64,000 bases of DNA from NCBI RefSeq assembly GCF_006715045.1, contig NZ_VFML01000001.1, positions 992,001 through 1,056,000 on the forward strand, given 5' to 3'. Positions 53,574 through 62,792 of this stretch are shown in pieces. Made by a program: the position numbers and the translations under genes. The notes under the pieces were generated by a model. That model was not told where the DNA came from, ran no database searches, and saw only the letters and a program-made list of their open reading frames with translations. Within the stretch, counting starts at the first letter, position 1, and each line of letters opens with the position of its first letter. The DNA comes from Amycolatopsis cihanbeyliensis (GTDB lineage: Bacteria; Actinomycetota; Actinomycetes; Mycobacteriales; Pseudonocardiaceae).

Positions 53574-54415
53574 GCTCCACCCCGGTGCAGCACCCGGCGC
53601 AACTGGTCCCCGAAGACGTTCAGCGCACCGATCGCGGCGATGATCAGCAGTGCGGGCAGCAGGGGGTACCACAACGACTCGTACAGTCGCCGGTACCCGG
53701 CATCGAGCAGGGTTCCCCAGGACGCGTCCGGGGGCTGAACGCCGAGCCCGACGAAGCTGAGTGTCGCCTCCAGCATCAGGGCCGTGGCGAGGTTCAACGA
53801 GGCCTGTGCCAGCAGCGCGGGTGCCGCGTTGGGCAGTACCTCGCCGAACAGAACACGCACCCGCCGCACGCCGACGGCGCGTAGCGCGTGCACGTACTCC
53901 GAGGCCAGCTCGGCCAGCACCGCCGAGCGGGCGATCCTGGCGGTGAGCGGCGCCATCAGCAGCCCGGCGACCACCGTCATGGCGACCAGGTCGGACCCCA
54001 ACGCGGCCACGAACACCAGCGCGAACAGCACGATCGGGACGGCCAGTGCGGCATCGGCAAGGCGCATCAGCACCTCGCCGTGCCATCGTGGCGTAGCCGC
54101 GGCGAGACCCCACGCCACGCCGAGCGTCATGGCGATCACGGTGGCGCCCGCGGCGACGCCGAGCGAGATCCGCCCGCCGTAGGCCACCCTGGACAGCAGG
54201 TCCCGGCCGAGTTCGTCGGTGCCGAACGGGTGCGCCGGCGAGGGTGCGGCGAAGGCGTCCCGGGGATGGATCTCGGTCGGCGAGGCGAGCACGATCGGCG
54301 CGAGCACCGCGAGCAGAACGAGGAAGCCGAGTACGGCCAGCGAGGCCACCGCCGCGGGCCGGGACAGCAACGGGCCGGCGGAGGCCGGGGCGGTCGAGGA
54401 GGTCGAGGAGGTCAC
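53570..54415 (-). CDS. ABC transporter permease, DppC-like
   Basis: 281 residues with six membrane segments. Starts VTSSTSSTAP; HPFGTDELGRDLLSRVAYGGR is the DppC-family N-terminal signature, and EYVHALRAVGVRRVRVLFGE with LPNAAPALL is the EAA coupling loop. GTG 54415 overlaps the DppB-like stop in GTGA. Confidence 0.92.
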   Translation of the reverse strand: MTSSTSSTAPASAGPLLSRPAAVASLAVLGFLVLLAVLAPIVLASPTEIHPRDAFAAPSPAHPFGTDELGRDLLSRVAYGGRISLGVAAGATVIAMTLGVAWGLAAATPRWHGEVLMRLADAALAVPIVLFALVFVAALGSDLVAMTVVAGLLMAPLTARIARSAVLAELASEYVHALRAVGVRRVRVLFGEVLPNAAPALLAQASLNLATALMLEATLSFVGLGVQPPDASWGTLLDAGYRRLYESLWYPLLPALLIIAAIGALNVFGDQLRRVLHRGGA

Positions 54416-55374
54416 CGTCTCGCCTCCCCTACCCGCAGCCGCGGGTCGAGCACCCCGTACAGCAGGTCGACCAGCAGGTTCACCAGCACGAACACCGCCG
54501 CCAGCAGCAACACCGTGCTCTGGATGACGGCGTAGTCGCGCTTGTACACCGAGTCCACCAGCAGCGAGCCCAGCCCCGGCCAGCGGAACACGTACTCCAC
54601 CGCGACCGCGCCGGAGAGCACCGCGCCGGTGGTGATCCCGAGCGAGGTGAGGGCCGGCAGCATCGCGTTCGGGAGGATGTGCCGCAGCACCACCACGCGG
54701 CGCCGCAACCCCTTGCCGACCGCCGTCCGCACATGCCTCGCTCCCTCCACTTCGGACAACTCGGCGCGCAGGTACCTGATCAGCGGCGCGGACAGCGCGA
54801 TGCCGAGGGTGAGCGCGGGCAGCAGCAGCGCTCGCAGATTGGTGAGCAGGTTCTCCGCCGGTGCCACGTATCCCTCGTTCGGCAGGATGCCGATCCGCAC
54901 GCTGAAGATCGCGACCAGCACGATGCCCAGCACGAATGGTGGCGCGGCCATACCGAGTGTGGTGTAGCCGTCCACGAGCCGGCCGAGCCCGCGGCTGCGC
55001 AGGACGGTGGGCAGCACGGACAGCGCCAGCGCGAGCAGCACGGCGAGCACCATCCCGGCCAGCGTCAGCTCGAACGTGGGCAGCAGCCGCTGCCCGATGA
55101 TCTCCTCGACCTCGAACTGGCTGAAGTAGGACCTGCCGAGCTCGCCGTGCAGCACTCCGATGATCCACTGCCAGTACTGCACCGGGATCGGGTCGTCCAG
55201 GCCGAGCTCGGCCCGCAACGCGGCCAGCGCGGCTGGGTCGACGTTCTGTGCCGCACCCACCCTGGCGACGGTCGGATCCCCCGGCAGCAGCCGGAGAACC
55301 ACGAAAATCAGGATCGAGACGAGCAGCAACATCAGTGCGCTCACGCCGAGGCGCCGCAGCACGTACCGGATCAT
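54412..55374 (-). CDS. ABC transporter permease, DppB-like
   Basis: 320 residues, six membrane segments. Starts MIRYVLRRLGVSALMLLLVS, with RLLPGDP and GRSYFSQFEVEEII in the periplasmic N-terminal part, and RHVRTAVGKGLRRRVVVLRH as the EAA loop. ATG 55374 follows repeat copy C, whose terminal GGAGGAGGGGCC acts as ribosome-binding site. Confidence 0.92.
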   Translation of the reverse strand: MIRYVLRRLGVSALMLLLVSILIFVVLRLLPGDPTVARVGAAQNVDPAALAALRAELGLDDPIPVQYWQWIIGVLHGELGRSYFSQFEVEEIIGQRLLPTFELTLAGMVLAVLLALALSVLPTVLRSRGLGRLVDGYTTLGMAAPPFVLGIVLVAIFSVRIGILPNEGYVAPAENLLTNLRALLLPALTLGIALSAPLIRYLRAELSEVEGARHVRTAVGKGLRRRVVVLRHILPNAMLPALTSLGITTGAVLSGAVAVEYVFRWPGLGSLLVDSVYKRDYAVIQSTVLLLAAVFVLVNLLVDLLYGVLDPRLRVGEARR

Positions 55375-55377
55375 AGG

Positions 55378-55540
55378 CCCCTCCTCCGCGGCTCCGCGCG
55401 CGTCCGCGATCGTGTCGACGGGGCGCCCGGCACGACCCGGCGCATGGCCACCAGGGCACGCGCCCCGATAGCGGGGCCTCCGGCCGAGGGCGCGCCCTGT
55501 GGTCACCGTGACGGCCGCGGGTTGACCCAAGGGGTGTCAT
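55378..55540. repeat. Dispersed intergenic repeat, copy C (within operon)
   Basis: Nearly identical to copy A (9041-9213), but lacking 8 bp next to CACGCGCCCCG, apparently a slip between short direct repeats. It fills most of the gap between the solute-binding protein stop (55571) and the DppB-like start, and carries the GGAGG used by the latter. Confidence 0.8.
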
Positions 55541-55570
55541 AGGCCCTCCCTGCCGACCGCCACGGAGCCG

Positions 55571-57142
55571 CTATGCGGCGAAGCCCGCCTCCTCGAGGTG
55601 CACGGTTCCCTCGGCCTGCACCCAGAGACCGCGCACGTTCTGCTGGGCTACCGAGAGGAACGCCGTACTGCCGACGACGATGATCGGGCTTTCCCGATTG
55701 AGGATCCGCTGTGCCGTGGTGATGGCGGTGTCCAGCTCCGGACCCTCGGCGCTGGACTCGATGGTCGCCACGGCCTGGTTGTACTCCGCGGGAGCGGACC
55801 AGTTGCATTCGCAGGTGCCCTGGTCGGCGAACCACGCGAGGGAGTAGCTTCCGGGCAACGGGGTGAACGAGAGGTAGTTCGCGGCCAGTGTGCCGGGATA
55901 TCGCTTACCCTGCGGGTAGAACTTGGCTGACCAGGTGCTGGTCTCCGCCGTCTGGATGTCCAGCGTGATCCCGATCTTCGCCAAGTCCTGCTGGAGGATC
56001 TCGCCGATGGTCGTCCATTCCGGATCGCTGCCAGACTTGGTCCAGAAGGTCAGCGTGCTCCCCTCGGTCACCCCGGCCTCCGCGAACAGTTCTTTCGCCT
56101 TGTCCAGGTCGAACTGGTGCGCGGGCAGGCCCTGCTCGTAGTGCTCGTTGTTCGGGTTGACCACCACATTGGCCGGGGTGGCGATGCCGTATCCCGCGTA
56201 GCCGGCGTCCATCATGGACTCCCGATCCGCGGCATAGGACAGCGCCTGCCGCGCCACCGGGTTGTCGAAGGGTGGCGAGGTGGTGTCCAGCTCCCACACC
56301 ACGTAGCTCGCCGGTTCCTCGGCGGTGAGCAGTTGCCGCCCCTCGGTGGCCAGACCGGCAGCCGAGTCCGGCGCGACGGCGGCCAGCACGTCCACCTCGC
56401 CCGAGCGCATTGCGGTCTGTGCGGCGGTGGCGTCGGCGTAACGCACGATCGTGACCTCGTCCAGGTGCGGCCGCTCGCCCCAGTAGTCCTCGTTGCGGAC
56501 CAGCTCGACGGTCTGGTCCGGCACGAAAGCGCGCAACTCGTACGGCCCGGTACCGTTGCCGTTGCGATCCACGTTGGCGATGTCGTCGACGTCGCTCATC
56601 TTCACGTCCACGATCGCCGCGGGTAGTTGCGGATTGGGCCGCTCCAGCTCGAGCACCAGCGTGGTGTCGTTCTCGGCGGTGACCCGGGACACCATGTCGA
56701 TCTTCGTCGCGACCTGTGCGGGTACCTCCGGGTCGAGCACCCGCTCGAAGTTCTTCTTCGCCTCGGCCGCGGTGAACGGCTTACCGTTGTGGTACTGGAC
56801 GCCGCTGCGCAGGTTGAAGGTCCAGCTGGTGAAGTCGGGTGAGTGTTGCCAGGACTCGGCGAGATCGGGCTGCGCGGTGTTGTCCGGCGCCCACGTGGTG
56901 AGGCCGTTCCACAGCAGGGTCTGCAGCTGCGTCTGCGCCGCGCTGGCGATCGTGTTCGGGTCGAGCTGCGCCACGCCGCTGGTCTGGCCGAACACCAGCG
57001 TGCCGCCTTCGGCCACCGGCCCCTGTTCGGCCTGCGCGGTCGGCGACACCGCTGGTTCGGTCGGCGCCCCGCTGTCGCAACCGGCGCTCGTGGCGACCAG
57101 CGCGAGGCCGAGGCACAGCGCCCCGATTGTCCGGTTGCCCAC
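55571..57142 (-). CDS. ABC transporter substrate-binding lipoprotein, family 5
   Basis: 523 residues. A lipoprotein signal TIGALCLGLALVATSAGC (lipobox TSAGC) anchors it outside the membrane. Family 5 (DppA/OppA/NikA-type) features: LDPNTIASAAQTQLQTLLWN, NLRSGVQYHNGKPFTAAEAK and the long two-lobe fold. GTG 57142 is chosen for GGAGG 5 bases upstream; GTG 57148 is too close. First gene of a ten-gene operon. Ligand unknown. Confidence 0.9.
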   Translation of the reverse strand: MGNRTIGALCLGLALVATSAGCDSGAPTEPAVSPTAQAEQGPVAEGGTLVFGQTSGVAQLDPNTIASAAQTQLQTLLWNGLTTWAPDNTAQPDLAESWQHSPDFTSWTFNLRSGVQYHNGKPFTAAEAKKNFERVLDPEVPAQVATKIDMVSRVTAENDTTLVLELERPNPQLPAAIVDVKMSDVDDIANVDRNGNGTGPYELRAFVPDQTVELVRNEDYWGERPHLDEVTIVRYADATAAQTAMRSGEVDVLAAVAPDSAAGLATEGRQLLTAEEPASYVVWELDTTSPPFDNPVARQALSYAADRESMMDAGYAGYGIATPANVVVNPNNEHYEQGLPAHQFDLDKAKELFAEAGVTEGSTLTFWTKSGSDPEWTTIGEILQQDLAKIGITLDIQTAETSTWSAKFYPQGKRYPGTLAANYLSFTPLPGSYSLAWFADQGTCECNWSAPAEYNQAVATIESSAEGPELDTAITTAQRILNRESPIIVVGSTAFLSVAQQNVRGLWVQAEGTVHLEEAGFAA

Positions 57143-57186
57143 GCCCACCTCCCGGCTCTATGAGCAGGTTGTTCGCGCGATCCATC

Positions 57187-57203
57187 GCTATTTCGAAAAT
57201 AGC
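57187..57203. promoter_or_regulatory. 17-bp palindrome upstream of the operon, candidate IclR operator
   Basis: GCTATTT-cga-AAATAGC, perfect arms of 7 bp, 45 bp upstream of the first operon gene and 54 bp beyond the IclR stop. It is AT-rich in a GC-rich background, as IclR-family operators often are. A role in control by the adjacent regulator is inferred. Confidence 0.6.
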
Positions 57204-57256
57204 TTTCTCAACCGGAAGATATTAGGACCGGTGGTCAGGCCCGCGCAAGACTCTGA

Positions 57257-58066
57257 TCAGGGGTGTCCTTCGGTCCCTCGGCAGCAGCCGAGTTCCGCCG
57301 AGATCTCCCGCCCGTGCCTGACCACCAGATCCGCCGCGACGGACAGCCGGCGAACGGCGAGATCCTTCGCGAACCCGGTCACCCCAATGGAGGCGGCCAC
57401 CCCGCCGTCGGAATCGAAGATCGGCGCGGCGACGCAGGCGATATCGGCCTCTTCCTCCTCGTCCTCGAGGGCGTACCCGCGATCCCGGACCTTGGCGAGC
57501 TGCGCACGCAACGCCCGGGAGGTCGCCTTGCGGGCTTTCGGGCCCATCCCCTTGGACAGCCGGGTGAGCAACGGGGCGAGCGCCTCGTCCGGCAGGTACG
57601 CCGCGATCGCCCGGCCCAGCGCCGTGAGGTCGAAGGGCGACACCTTGCCCGGGTAGGTGTCGAACTGGATGAACCCGGAGGTCGCCGCCTTGGCCACGTA
57701 CACCACGGACGCGCCGTCCAGCACGCCGAGGTGCGCGGGCATGTTCAGCTCGTCGGCGACCAGGCGCAGATGCGGTTGCGCGACCGCGGCAAGATCGTCC
57801 TTGCGGATCAACGGGGCGGCCAGATCGTAGAGCCGCAGGGTGGGGCGCCAGAAGTGGCTCCGCCCCACGACCCGACGCGCCGCGTACCCGCGAGCCTCGA
57901 GCGTGTAGACGATCGAGGCGCAGGTCGCCAGCGGGATGCGGGTGTCCCGGGCAAGCGCGGTCAACGTCAGACCGTCCTCGGCCGCGACCAGCGTTTCCAG
58001 CACCGTGAGCGTGCGGTCGACCGCGGGCGAGGCGGGCTTCGCGCCGGCCTCCTCGTGCACTGTCAC
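57257..58066 (-). CDS. IclR family transcriptional regulator
   Basis: 269 residues. N-terminal winged helix (LTLTALARDTRIPLATCASI and VYTLEARGYA), then the IclR ligand domain with LGVLDGASVVYVAKAATSG and a C-terminal segment IACVAAPIFDSDGGVAASIG. GTG 58066 with GAGGT 6 bases upstream. It is on the same strand and just upstream of the catabolic operon, so it is its likely regulator. Confidence 0.9.
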   Translation of the reverse strand: MTVHEEAGAKPASPAVDRTLTVLETLVAAEDGLTLTALARDTRIPLATCASIVYTLEARGYAARRVVGRSHFWRPTLRLYDLAAPLIRKDDLAAVAQPHLRLVADELNMPAHLGVLDGASVVYVAKAATSGFIQFDTYPGKVSPFDLTALGRAIAAYLPDEALAPLLTRLSKGMGPKARKATSRALRAQLAKVRDRGYALEDEEEEADIACVAAPIFDSDGGVAASIGVTGFAKDLAVRRLSVAADLVVRHGREISAELGCCRGTEGHP

Positions 58067-58171
58067 GCCGTCACCTCGCAGCAATCCGTTCGGATACCCG
58101 GATACGTCTTCAGTATGCCGATAATACTGCCGACGCTACCGGCATGCCGCTCACCTCCCCACCACCGCCCA

Positions 58172-58320
58172 CCGTGTTTGCCGCCCACGCGCACGCGTTG
58201 GCCATTCATATACGCGAGTTTGCTCCCACGTGCGTGAGTTTGCTGCTCACGTAACCGTGTTGGCCATTCATGTAACCGAGTTTGCCGTTCGCGTTGGCGA
58301 GTTTGCCATGCACGGGGAAG
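58172..58320. repeat. 21-bp tandem repeat array, copy 2 (seven units)
   Basis: Seven imperfect units of 21 bp, starting GTGTTTGCCGCCCACGCGCAC, with GTTGGCC/GTTTGCC/GTTTGCT at the start of each, and ending TGCACGGG as in copy 1. Lies between the IclR gene and the decayed 13E12-type gene. Its minus-strand reading is periodic every seven residues. Confidence 0.7.
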
Positions 58321-58486
58321 AGATGGGTGAATGCGGGAGACGGGGCAACTCAGGGTTGGGTCTCGGGCACACCTTCGGCACCCCGTGAAGCACTGGCGCA
58401 CCCCGCATCACCCCCGGCAGACCTGCTCACCAACGCCAACACCCCACAGAACGACACTCCCCACCCCACCGACCACCCCGATCGTT

Positions 58487-58502
58487 TCGAACGCACATTC
58501 GG
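58487..58502 (+). promoter_or_regulatory. Degenerate SOS box upstream of the 13E12-type pseudogene
   Basis: TCGAACGCACATTCGG has a perfect left half and two mismatches in the right half of TCGAAC-N4-GTTCGA, 64 bp before the likely GTG at 58566. Mycobacterial 13E12-type genes are known to carry SOS boxes, so a decayed box fits a decayed gene. Confidence 0.45.
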
Positions 58503-58565
58503 GTGAATATCGATCGACAGCGTCGACTCCACCCCATTCTGCCGAGCATCTCGATATCATTGGGC

Positions 58566-59775
58566 GTGGAAAGATACCGATCCGATCCACATACGGATTC
58601 TCCGGACGAGGACAAAACCCCCCGGAGACATACTGGATACTTTGGAAGCCAACGAGCGGGTGATCGCTCAAGCCGAGACGCGGAGGGCGGTGATGCTACT
58701 GGCCCGGTTCGCCCAGGAAAGTGGGGTCCGGAGTCGGTAGTGAAGGAAGTGGCCGGGCAGGTGCGGTGGACCCCACACCGGGTCGAACGCACCCTCGCCC
58801 TGGGGCTCGACCCCACCACCCGCCTACCGCGCACCCTGGCCGCCTCCCAAGCCGGGATGATCGACCAGGACCGGGCACGGGCCGTGTCCGAACCCACCGC
58901 CGTGCTGTCGGATCAGCAGGCGGCGGAAAGTGGACCGACGCATCGCCACCAAACTGGCGGGTAAAGACCCCACGCAGGCGCGGCGCGCGGCACGGCAACA
59001 GGCACCGGCCGTCGACCCCGAGAGGGCCGCCCAAGCGGGCACGAGCCCGGCGGGAACAACGGTCGCTGGACTTGGCGCACCAGGAAGATCGGGTGTCCAC
59101 CCTGATGGCCGACCTACCCACCGAGGTCGCCACCGCCATCTACGCCCCCTGCGACCGCATCGCCCGACAACAGCGGCGACAGGGAGACAAGCGCACCCTG
59201 AAGCAGTTACGGGCGAACGTGCTCACCGACCTCGCCCTACGCGAGGACGGCACCACCCGGGCGCCCCGCACCGAAGTGTTCCTCTACCTCGCCGCCAGTT
59301 CACTGCTGGAGTTGGATAAGCAACCCGGGTACCTGGCCGGGCACGGGCACATCCCAACCGCACTGGCACCCGAACTCACCTCCCGACCCGACAACGTGTG
59401 ACGCCGCCCGCTGACCGACCCCACCACCGGCCACCCCACCGACCTCGGACGCACCCGATACCGACCCACCGCCGCACTGGACGAGTCCGTACGAGAACGC
59501 GACCGGGAATGCCGAGACATCGGATGCCACCCACCCACCCAACCCTGCCAAAACGACCACACCACCGGATGAACCCAAAGCCACACCACCAACGCGAAGG
59601 AGTCGGTCGGCTACCGCGAACAAGACCACCACCTCAAAAACCTACCCGGATGGGGATGGACCTACGACGTCATCGACGGCACACCCACCATCACCACACC
59701 CCACAGAGACACCCACCCCAACCCCTCCACAAACCCCTCACCCCAACGAACAAACACGACACCCCACCCTTCTGA
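58566..59775 (+). pseudogene. Decayed DUF222/HNH endonuclease (13E12 family)
   Basis: Recognisable pieces in different frames: LDTLEANERVIAQAETRRAV; WTPHRVERTLALGLDPTTRL; DQDRARAVSEPTAVLSDQQA; LPTEVATAIYAPCDRIARQQ; then RTRYRPTAALDESVRERDRE and a reduced HNH end CRDIGCHPPTQPCQNDH followed by a stop. Normal members are one frame of about 450 residues. At least three frameshifts and two stops are present. TATCAT stands 5 bases before the GTG start. Confidence 0.8.
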
Positions 59776-59867
59776 GCGCGAAATCGCCCATGCGCGGCAA
59801 CCATCCGGATCCGTGCCGGACGCGGACCCAGGCGCGTCGGCGCGGTGGCATCCAGGAAGATGGCCCG

Positions 59868-61250
59868 GTGCCCCGCGACATCGCTGACGACGAAACCGGG
59901 CCCATCCGCCGGGTACCGCCTGAGGCAGCGCAGCGCAGGCGGCGAGCACCGACCGGGCCACGACCGGACCGGACACCGTCCAAGGATCCGGACGAGAAAC
60001 CGGCAGAGCGAGAGCCGGTCACGCCGCAGCAAACCGGACACGGCCACGGACACAGCCATGGGCACGGGCCGACGCCGCCGACCTCGCGGCGGGTTCGTCA
60101 GCTGCTGACCGCGCTACTGGCGCCACTCGCGCTGGCGACGCTCGTCGGGATGGTGTTGCTCTACCCCTGGGGGCAGGAAGGCCCGGACAGTGCGATCAAC
60201 TCGGGCACGCCGGTCGACGGGGAGGTGACCGCGACGGCGGTCGGCCCCTGCCTCGCGCCCGGCGAGGTGCAGGTGGGCCAACCAGCACCGGCTCCGGGCG
60301 AGGATCAGTGCCTCACCGTCGACGTCCACCTCACCGACGGGCCCGCCGCGGGTCAAACCATCCGCAAGGTCGTCCCGGTCGAGCCGAGCACACCCCGCTT
60401 CGGTGCCGGTGACCAGGTGGTGCTCGCCTTTACCGGGGCGGATGCCACCAGCCCCGATTCCTACCAACTGCGTGACTTCCAGCGTGAGCTGCCACTCGCC
60501 CTGCTCGCCGCGCTCTTCGCCGCCGCCGTACTGGTGCTCGGCCGGTGGCGTGGGCTGGCCGCGTTGGGCGCGCTCGTGCTGAGCTTCGTCGTGCTGGCCA
60601 TGTTCGTCCTGCCCGCGATCCTGGCAGGCGAGAACCCGCTGCTGGTCGCCATCGCGGGCGCCGGGCTGATCATGTTCGTGGCCCTCTATCTCACGCACGG
60701 ATTTTCCGCGCTCACCTCGGTGGCGGTGCTCGGCACCCTGGTCAGCCTCACCCTCATCGGCATCATCTCCGCGATCTTCTCCGCGGCGGCCGAACTGACC
60801 GGCCTGGACGAGGACACCACTTCGCTGATCGCCGCACTCGGGCACGGGATCGACGCCCGTGGCCTGCTGCTGGCCGGCGTGGTCATCGGCGCGCTCGGCG
60901 TGCTCGACGACGTCACGGTCACCCAGGCCAGTTCGGTCTGGGAACTGCGCAGGGCGAACCCGGCCCTCGGCTGGCGCGAACTGTACGCGGCCGGCCTGCG
61001 GATCGGGCGCGACCACGTCGGTTCGGCGGTCAACACCCTGGTCATGGCCTACGCCGGGGCCGCGCTTCCGGTGCTGCTGGTCTCCCAGCTCTCCGGAGTC
61101 GGGCTGGGTCCCATCCTGGGGTCCCAGGACATCGCCCAGGAAATCGTCCGCACGCTCGCGGGCAGTATCGGCATCGTGGCCGCCGTGCCGGTCACGACCC
61201 TGCTGGCCGCCCTGATCGCCAGCCGCGAGGTCGCGCCAACCCCGCGCTGA
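59868..61250 (+). CDS. YibE/F family membrane protein
   Basis: 460 residues. Starts VPRDIADDE; a His/Gly-rich stretch HGHGHSHGHG (about residues 60-69) precedes the first membrane segment, then an extracellular loop and six to seven further membrane segments. LDDVTVTQASSVWELR is the family signature. Function of YibE/F is unknown; the His-rich tail may bind metal. GTG 59868 with AGGAAG 8 bases upstream is preferred over ATG 59790. Confidence 0.88.
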   Translation: MPRDIADDETGPIRRVPPEAAQRRRRAPTGPRPDRTPSKDPDEKPAEREPVTPQQTGHGHGHSHGHGPTPPTSRRVRQLLTALLAPLALATLVGMVLLYPWGQEGPDSAINSGTPVDGEVTATAVGPCLAPGEVQVGQPAPAPGEDQCLTVDVHLTDGPAAGQTIRKVVPVEPSTPRFGAGDQVVLAFTGADATSPDSYQLRDFQRELPLALLAALFAAAVLVLGRWRGLAALGALVLSFVVLAMFVLPAILAGENPLLVAIAGAGLIMFVALYLTHGFSALTSVAVLGTLVSLTLIGIISAIFSAAAELTGLDEDTTSLIAALGHGIDARGLLLAGVVIGALGVLDDVTVTQASSVWELRRANPALGWRELYAAGLRIGRDHVGSAVNTLVMAYAGAALPVLLVSQLSGVGLGPILGSQDIAQEIVRTLAGSIGIVAAVPVTTLLAALIASREVAPTPR

Positions 61251-61309
61251 CCCCAACGTTCACAACAGTCACAGCAGCCTCGACCTCGCGCCCCGAGGCG
61301 ACCGCACGG

Positions 61310-61984
61310 TCACTCCAGGGTCGTCACGAACCGGCTGACCGCCTCCATGGTGAACCGCTGAGCGAACTTGCCGGAGGGCGCGGCCGAGGCCAGCCGGTAC
61401 AGCGGCCGGTCCGCGGCGCCGTCCCCGCGAGCATCCGACTTCAGCTGCGCCACCAGCAACTCCGCGAACACCATGCCGTTGGCCTCGATGTTGTTCACCA
61501 GCGCGTCGGCGAGCCTGCGCAGGGTCAGCACGCCCAGCTCCCTGCCGCCGGTCCCCGAGTACACGGCCAGATCGATCTTGACCGTCTGCCCGCGCTGGCC
61601 CGCGTTCACCAGCAGGCTCACCGTACGGGTGCCGCGCACATCCGTGACCAGCAAGTCGATCCGCTGCGCCTCGACCAGATCGATCCGCCGCGACCGCCAG
61701 GTCCGCACGATGACCGCCTTGCCCTCCAGCCACACCTGCCTGCGCACGTTGAACATCACCACGTACAGCAGGGGCAGCCCGATCACCGCCGCCGTGACCA
61801 GCCCGGCCACCTGACCACCGATCAGACCGGCAAGCCCGCCGAAGGCGGCGGCGAAGATGAGTACGCCGATCAGACCGGACCAGCCCCGGCGACGCCGCAG
61901 CCGCGGATCGTCGTTGGACAGGGCCAGCCGTTCCGGCTGCGCCCCCGATCCACGTTCGGCAGGTTCCGGCGTCGAGTCGCTCAT
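61310..61984 (-). CDS. Conserved membrane protein, 224 aa
   Basis: Two close membrane segments (LIGVLIFAAAFGGLAGLIGG and VTAAVIGLPLLYVVMFNV) after a Pro-rich start, followed by a soluble domain (VWLEGKAVIVRTWRSRRIDL) resembling bacterial PH-like domains. ATG 61984 overlaps the MBL gene stop (ATGA). Convergent with yibE/F, 60 bp apart. Function unknown. Confidence 0.7.
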   Translation of the reverse strand: MSDSTPEPAERGSGAQPERLALSNDDPRLRRRRGWSGLIGVLIFAAAFGGLAGLIGGQVAGLVTAAVIGLPLLYVVMFNVRRQVWLEGKAVIVRTWRSRRIDLVEAQRIDLLVTDVRGTRTVSLLVNAGQRGQTVKIDLAVYSGTGGRELGVLTLRRLADALVNNIEANGMVFAELLVAQLKSDARGDGAADRPLYRLASAAPSGKFAQRFTMEAVSRFVTTLE

Positions 61985-62655
61985 CGTTCTCCCACTTCCG
62001 GACCCAAGAAGAACGGGTTGGTCCTGCGCTCCTGGCCGATCGTGCTGCTCGGCCCGTGGCCCGGTAGCACAACGGTGTCATCGGTCAGCACGGACAGCTT
62101 GGTACGCAACGAACACGCCAACGCGGCCGGATCACCACCCGGCAGGTCGGTCCGCCCCACCGAACCCGCGAACAGCGTGTCCCCGGTCAACACCAGTTGC
62201 CCGCCCTCGGCGCTGTCCACGCGAAAGAGCACCGACCCCGGGGTGTGCCCCGGCACGTGGTCCACGGTGATGCGCAAGCCCGCCAATTCGAGCACGCCCT
62301 CGTCGAGTTCGGTCACCTCGGCGGGCTCGGTGAGCTGTACCGATTCGCCGAACGCGGCGGCCAACTCGGGGCCGAGGCCGGCGAGCGGGTCGGAGAGCAG
62401 CACCCGGTCCTCGGGATGGATCGACACCGCGACGCCGTAGGTGTCGGCCACCACGGCCGCGGAGTACACGTGGTCGAAATGTCCGTGCGTGGCCAGCACG
62501 GCGACCGGGGTCAGCTCGCGTTCCCGCAAGGCCTGCTCGACCCGGTCCACGGCGCCCTCACCAGGATCGACGATCACAGCCTCGCGGCCCGCGGCGGTGG
62601 CGAGGAGGTAGCAGTTGGCTTGGAAGGCACCCGCCGGAAACCCGACGACAAGCAC
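61981..62655 (-). CDS. MBL-fold metallo-hydrolase, glyoxalase II-like
   Basis: 224 residues. Metal motif THGHFDHVYSA (HxHxDH), VPGHTPGSVLF, LTGDTLFAGSVGRTD and LPGHGPSS, in order, as in hydroxyacylglutathione hydrolase relatives (Mtb Rv2581c-like). GTG 62655 is preferred since GAGGAGG lies 5 bases upstream, inside the longer frame from 62676. Divergent from ppiB. Confidence 0.9.
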   Translation of the reverse strand: MLVVGFPAGAFQANCYLLATAAGREAVIVDPGEGAVDRVEQALRERELTPVAVLATHGHFDHVYSAAVVADTYGVAVSIHPEDRVLLSDPLAGLGPELAAAFGESVQLTEPAEVTELDEGVLELAGLRITVDHVPGHTPGSVLFRVDSAEGGQLVLTGDTLFAGSVGRTDLPGGDPAALACSLRTKLSVLTDDTVVLPGHGPSSTIGQERRTNPFFLGPEVGER

Positions 62656-62792
62656 GAAACCCTCCTCGATATTCACCGTGACAAGCTGTTTCGCCTACCC
62701 TATCGGCCCCTGTACGGGGTCCTAACAGGCTGTGCCCATAGACTGCGGCCACCCGGGACGTGTGAGATGTCGAGTGGAATCTGGGAGGGCAG

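Noticed and set aside
53570..55540. Long frame that would fuse the DppC-like gene to an upstream Arg-rich leader
   Set aside because: The leader is the antisense-like translation of the DppB-like gene and repeat copy C; the GTG at 54415 in the GTGA overlap explains the permease start.
54244..55542. 432-residue plus-strand frame opposite the permease genes
   Set aside because: Gln/His/Arg-rich shadow of membrane-protein codons, with no recognisable domain.
58172..58320. CRISPR array
   Set aside because: The units are 21 bp, contiguous and degenerate, with no unique spacers and no cas genes.
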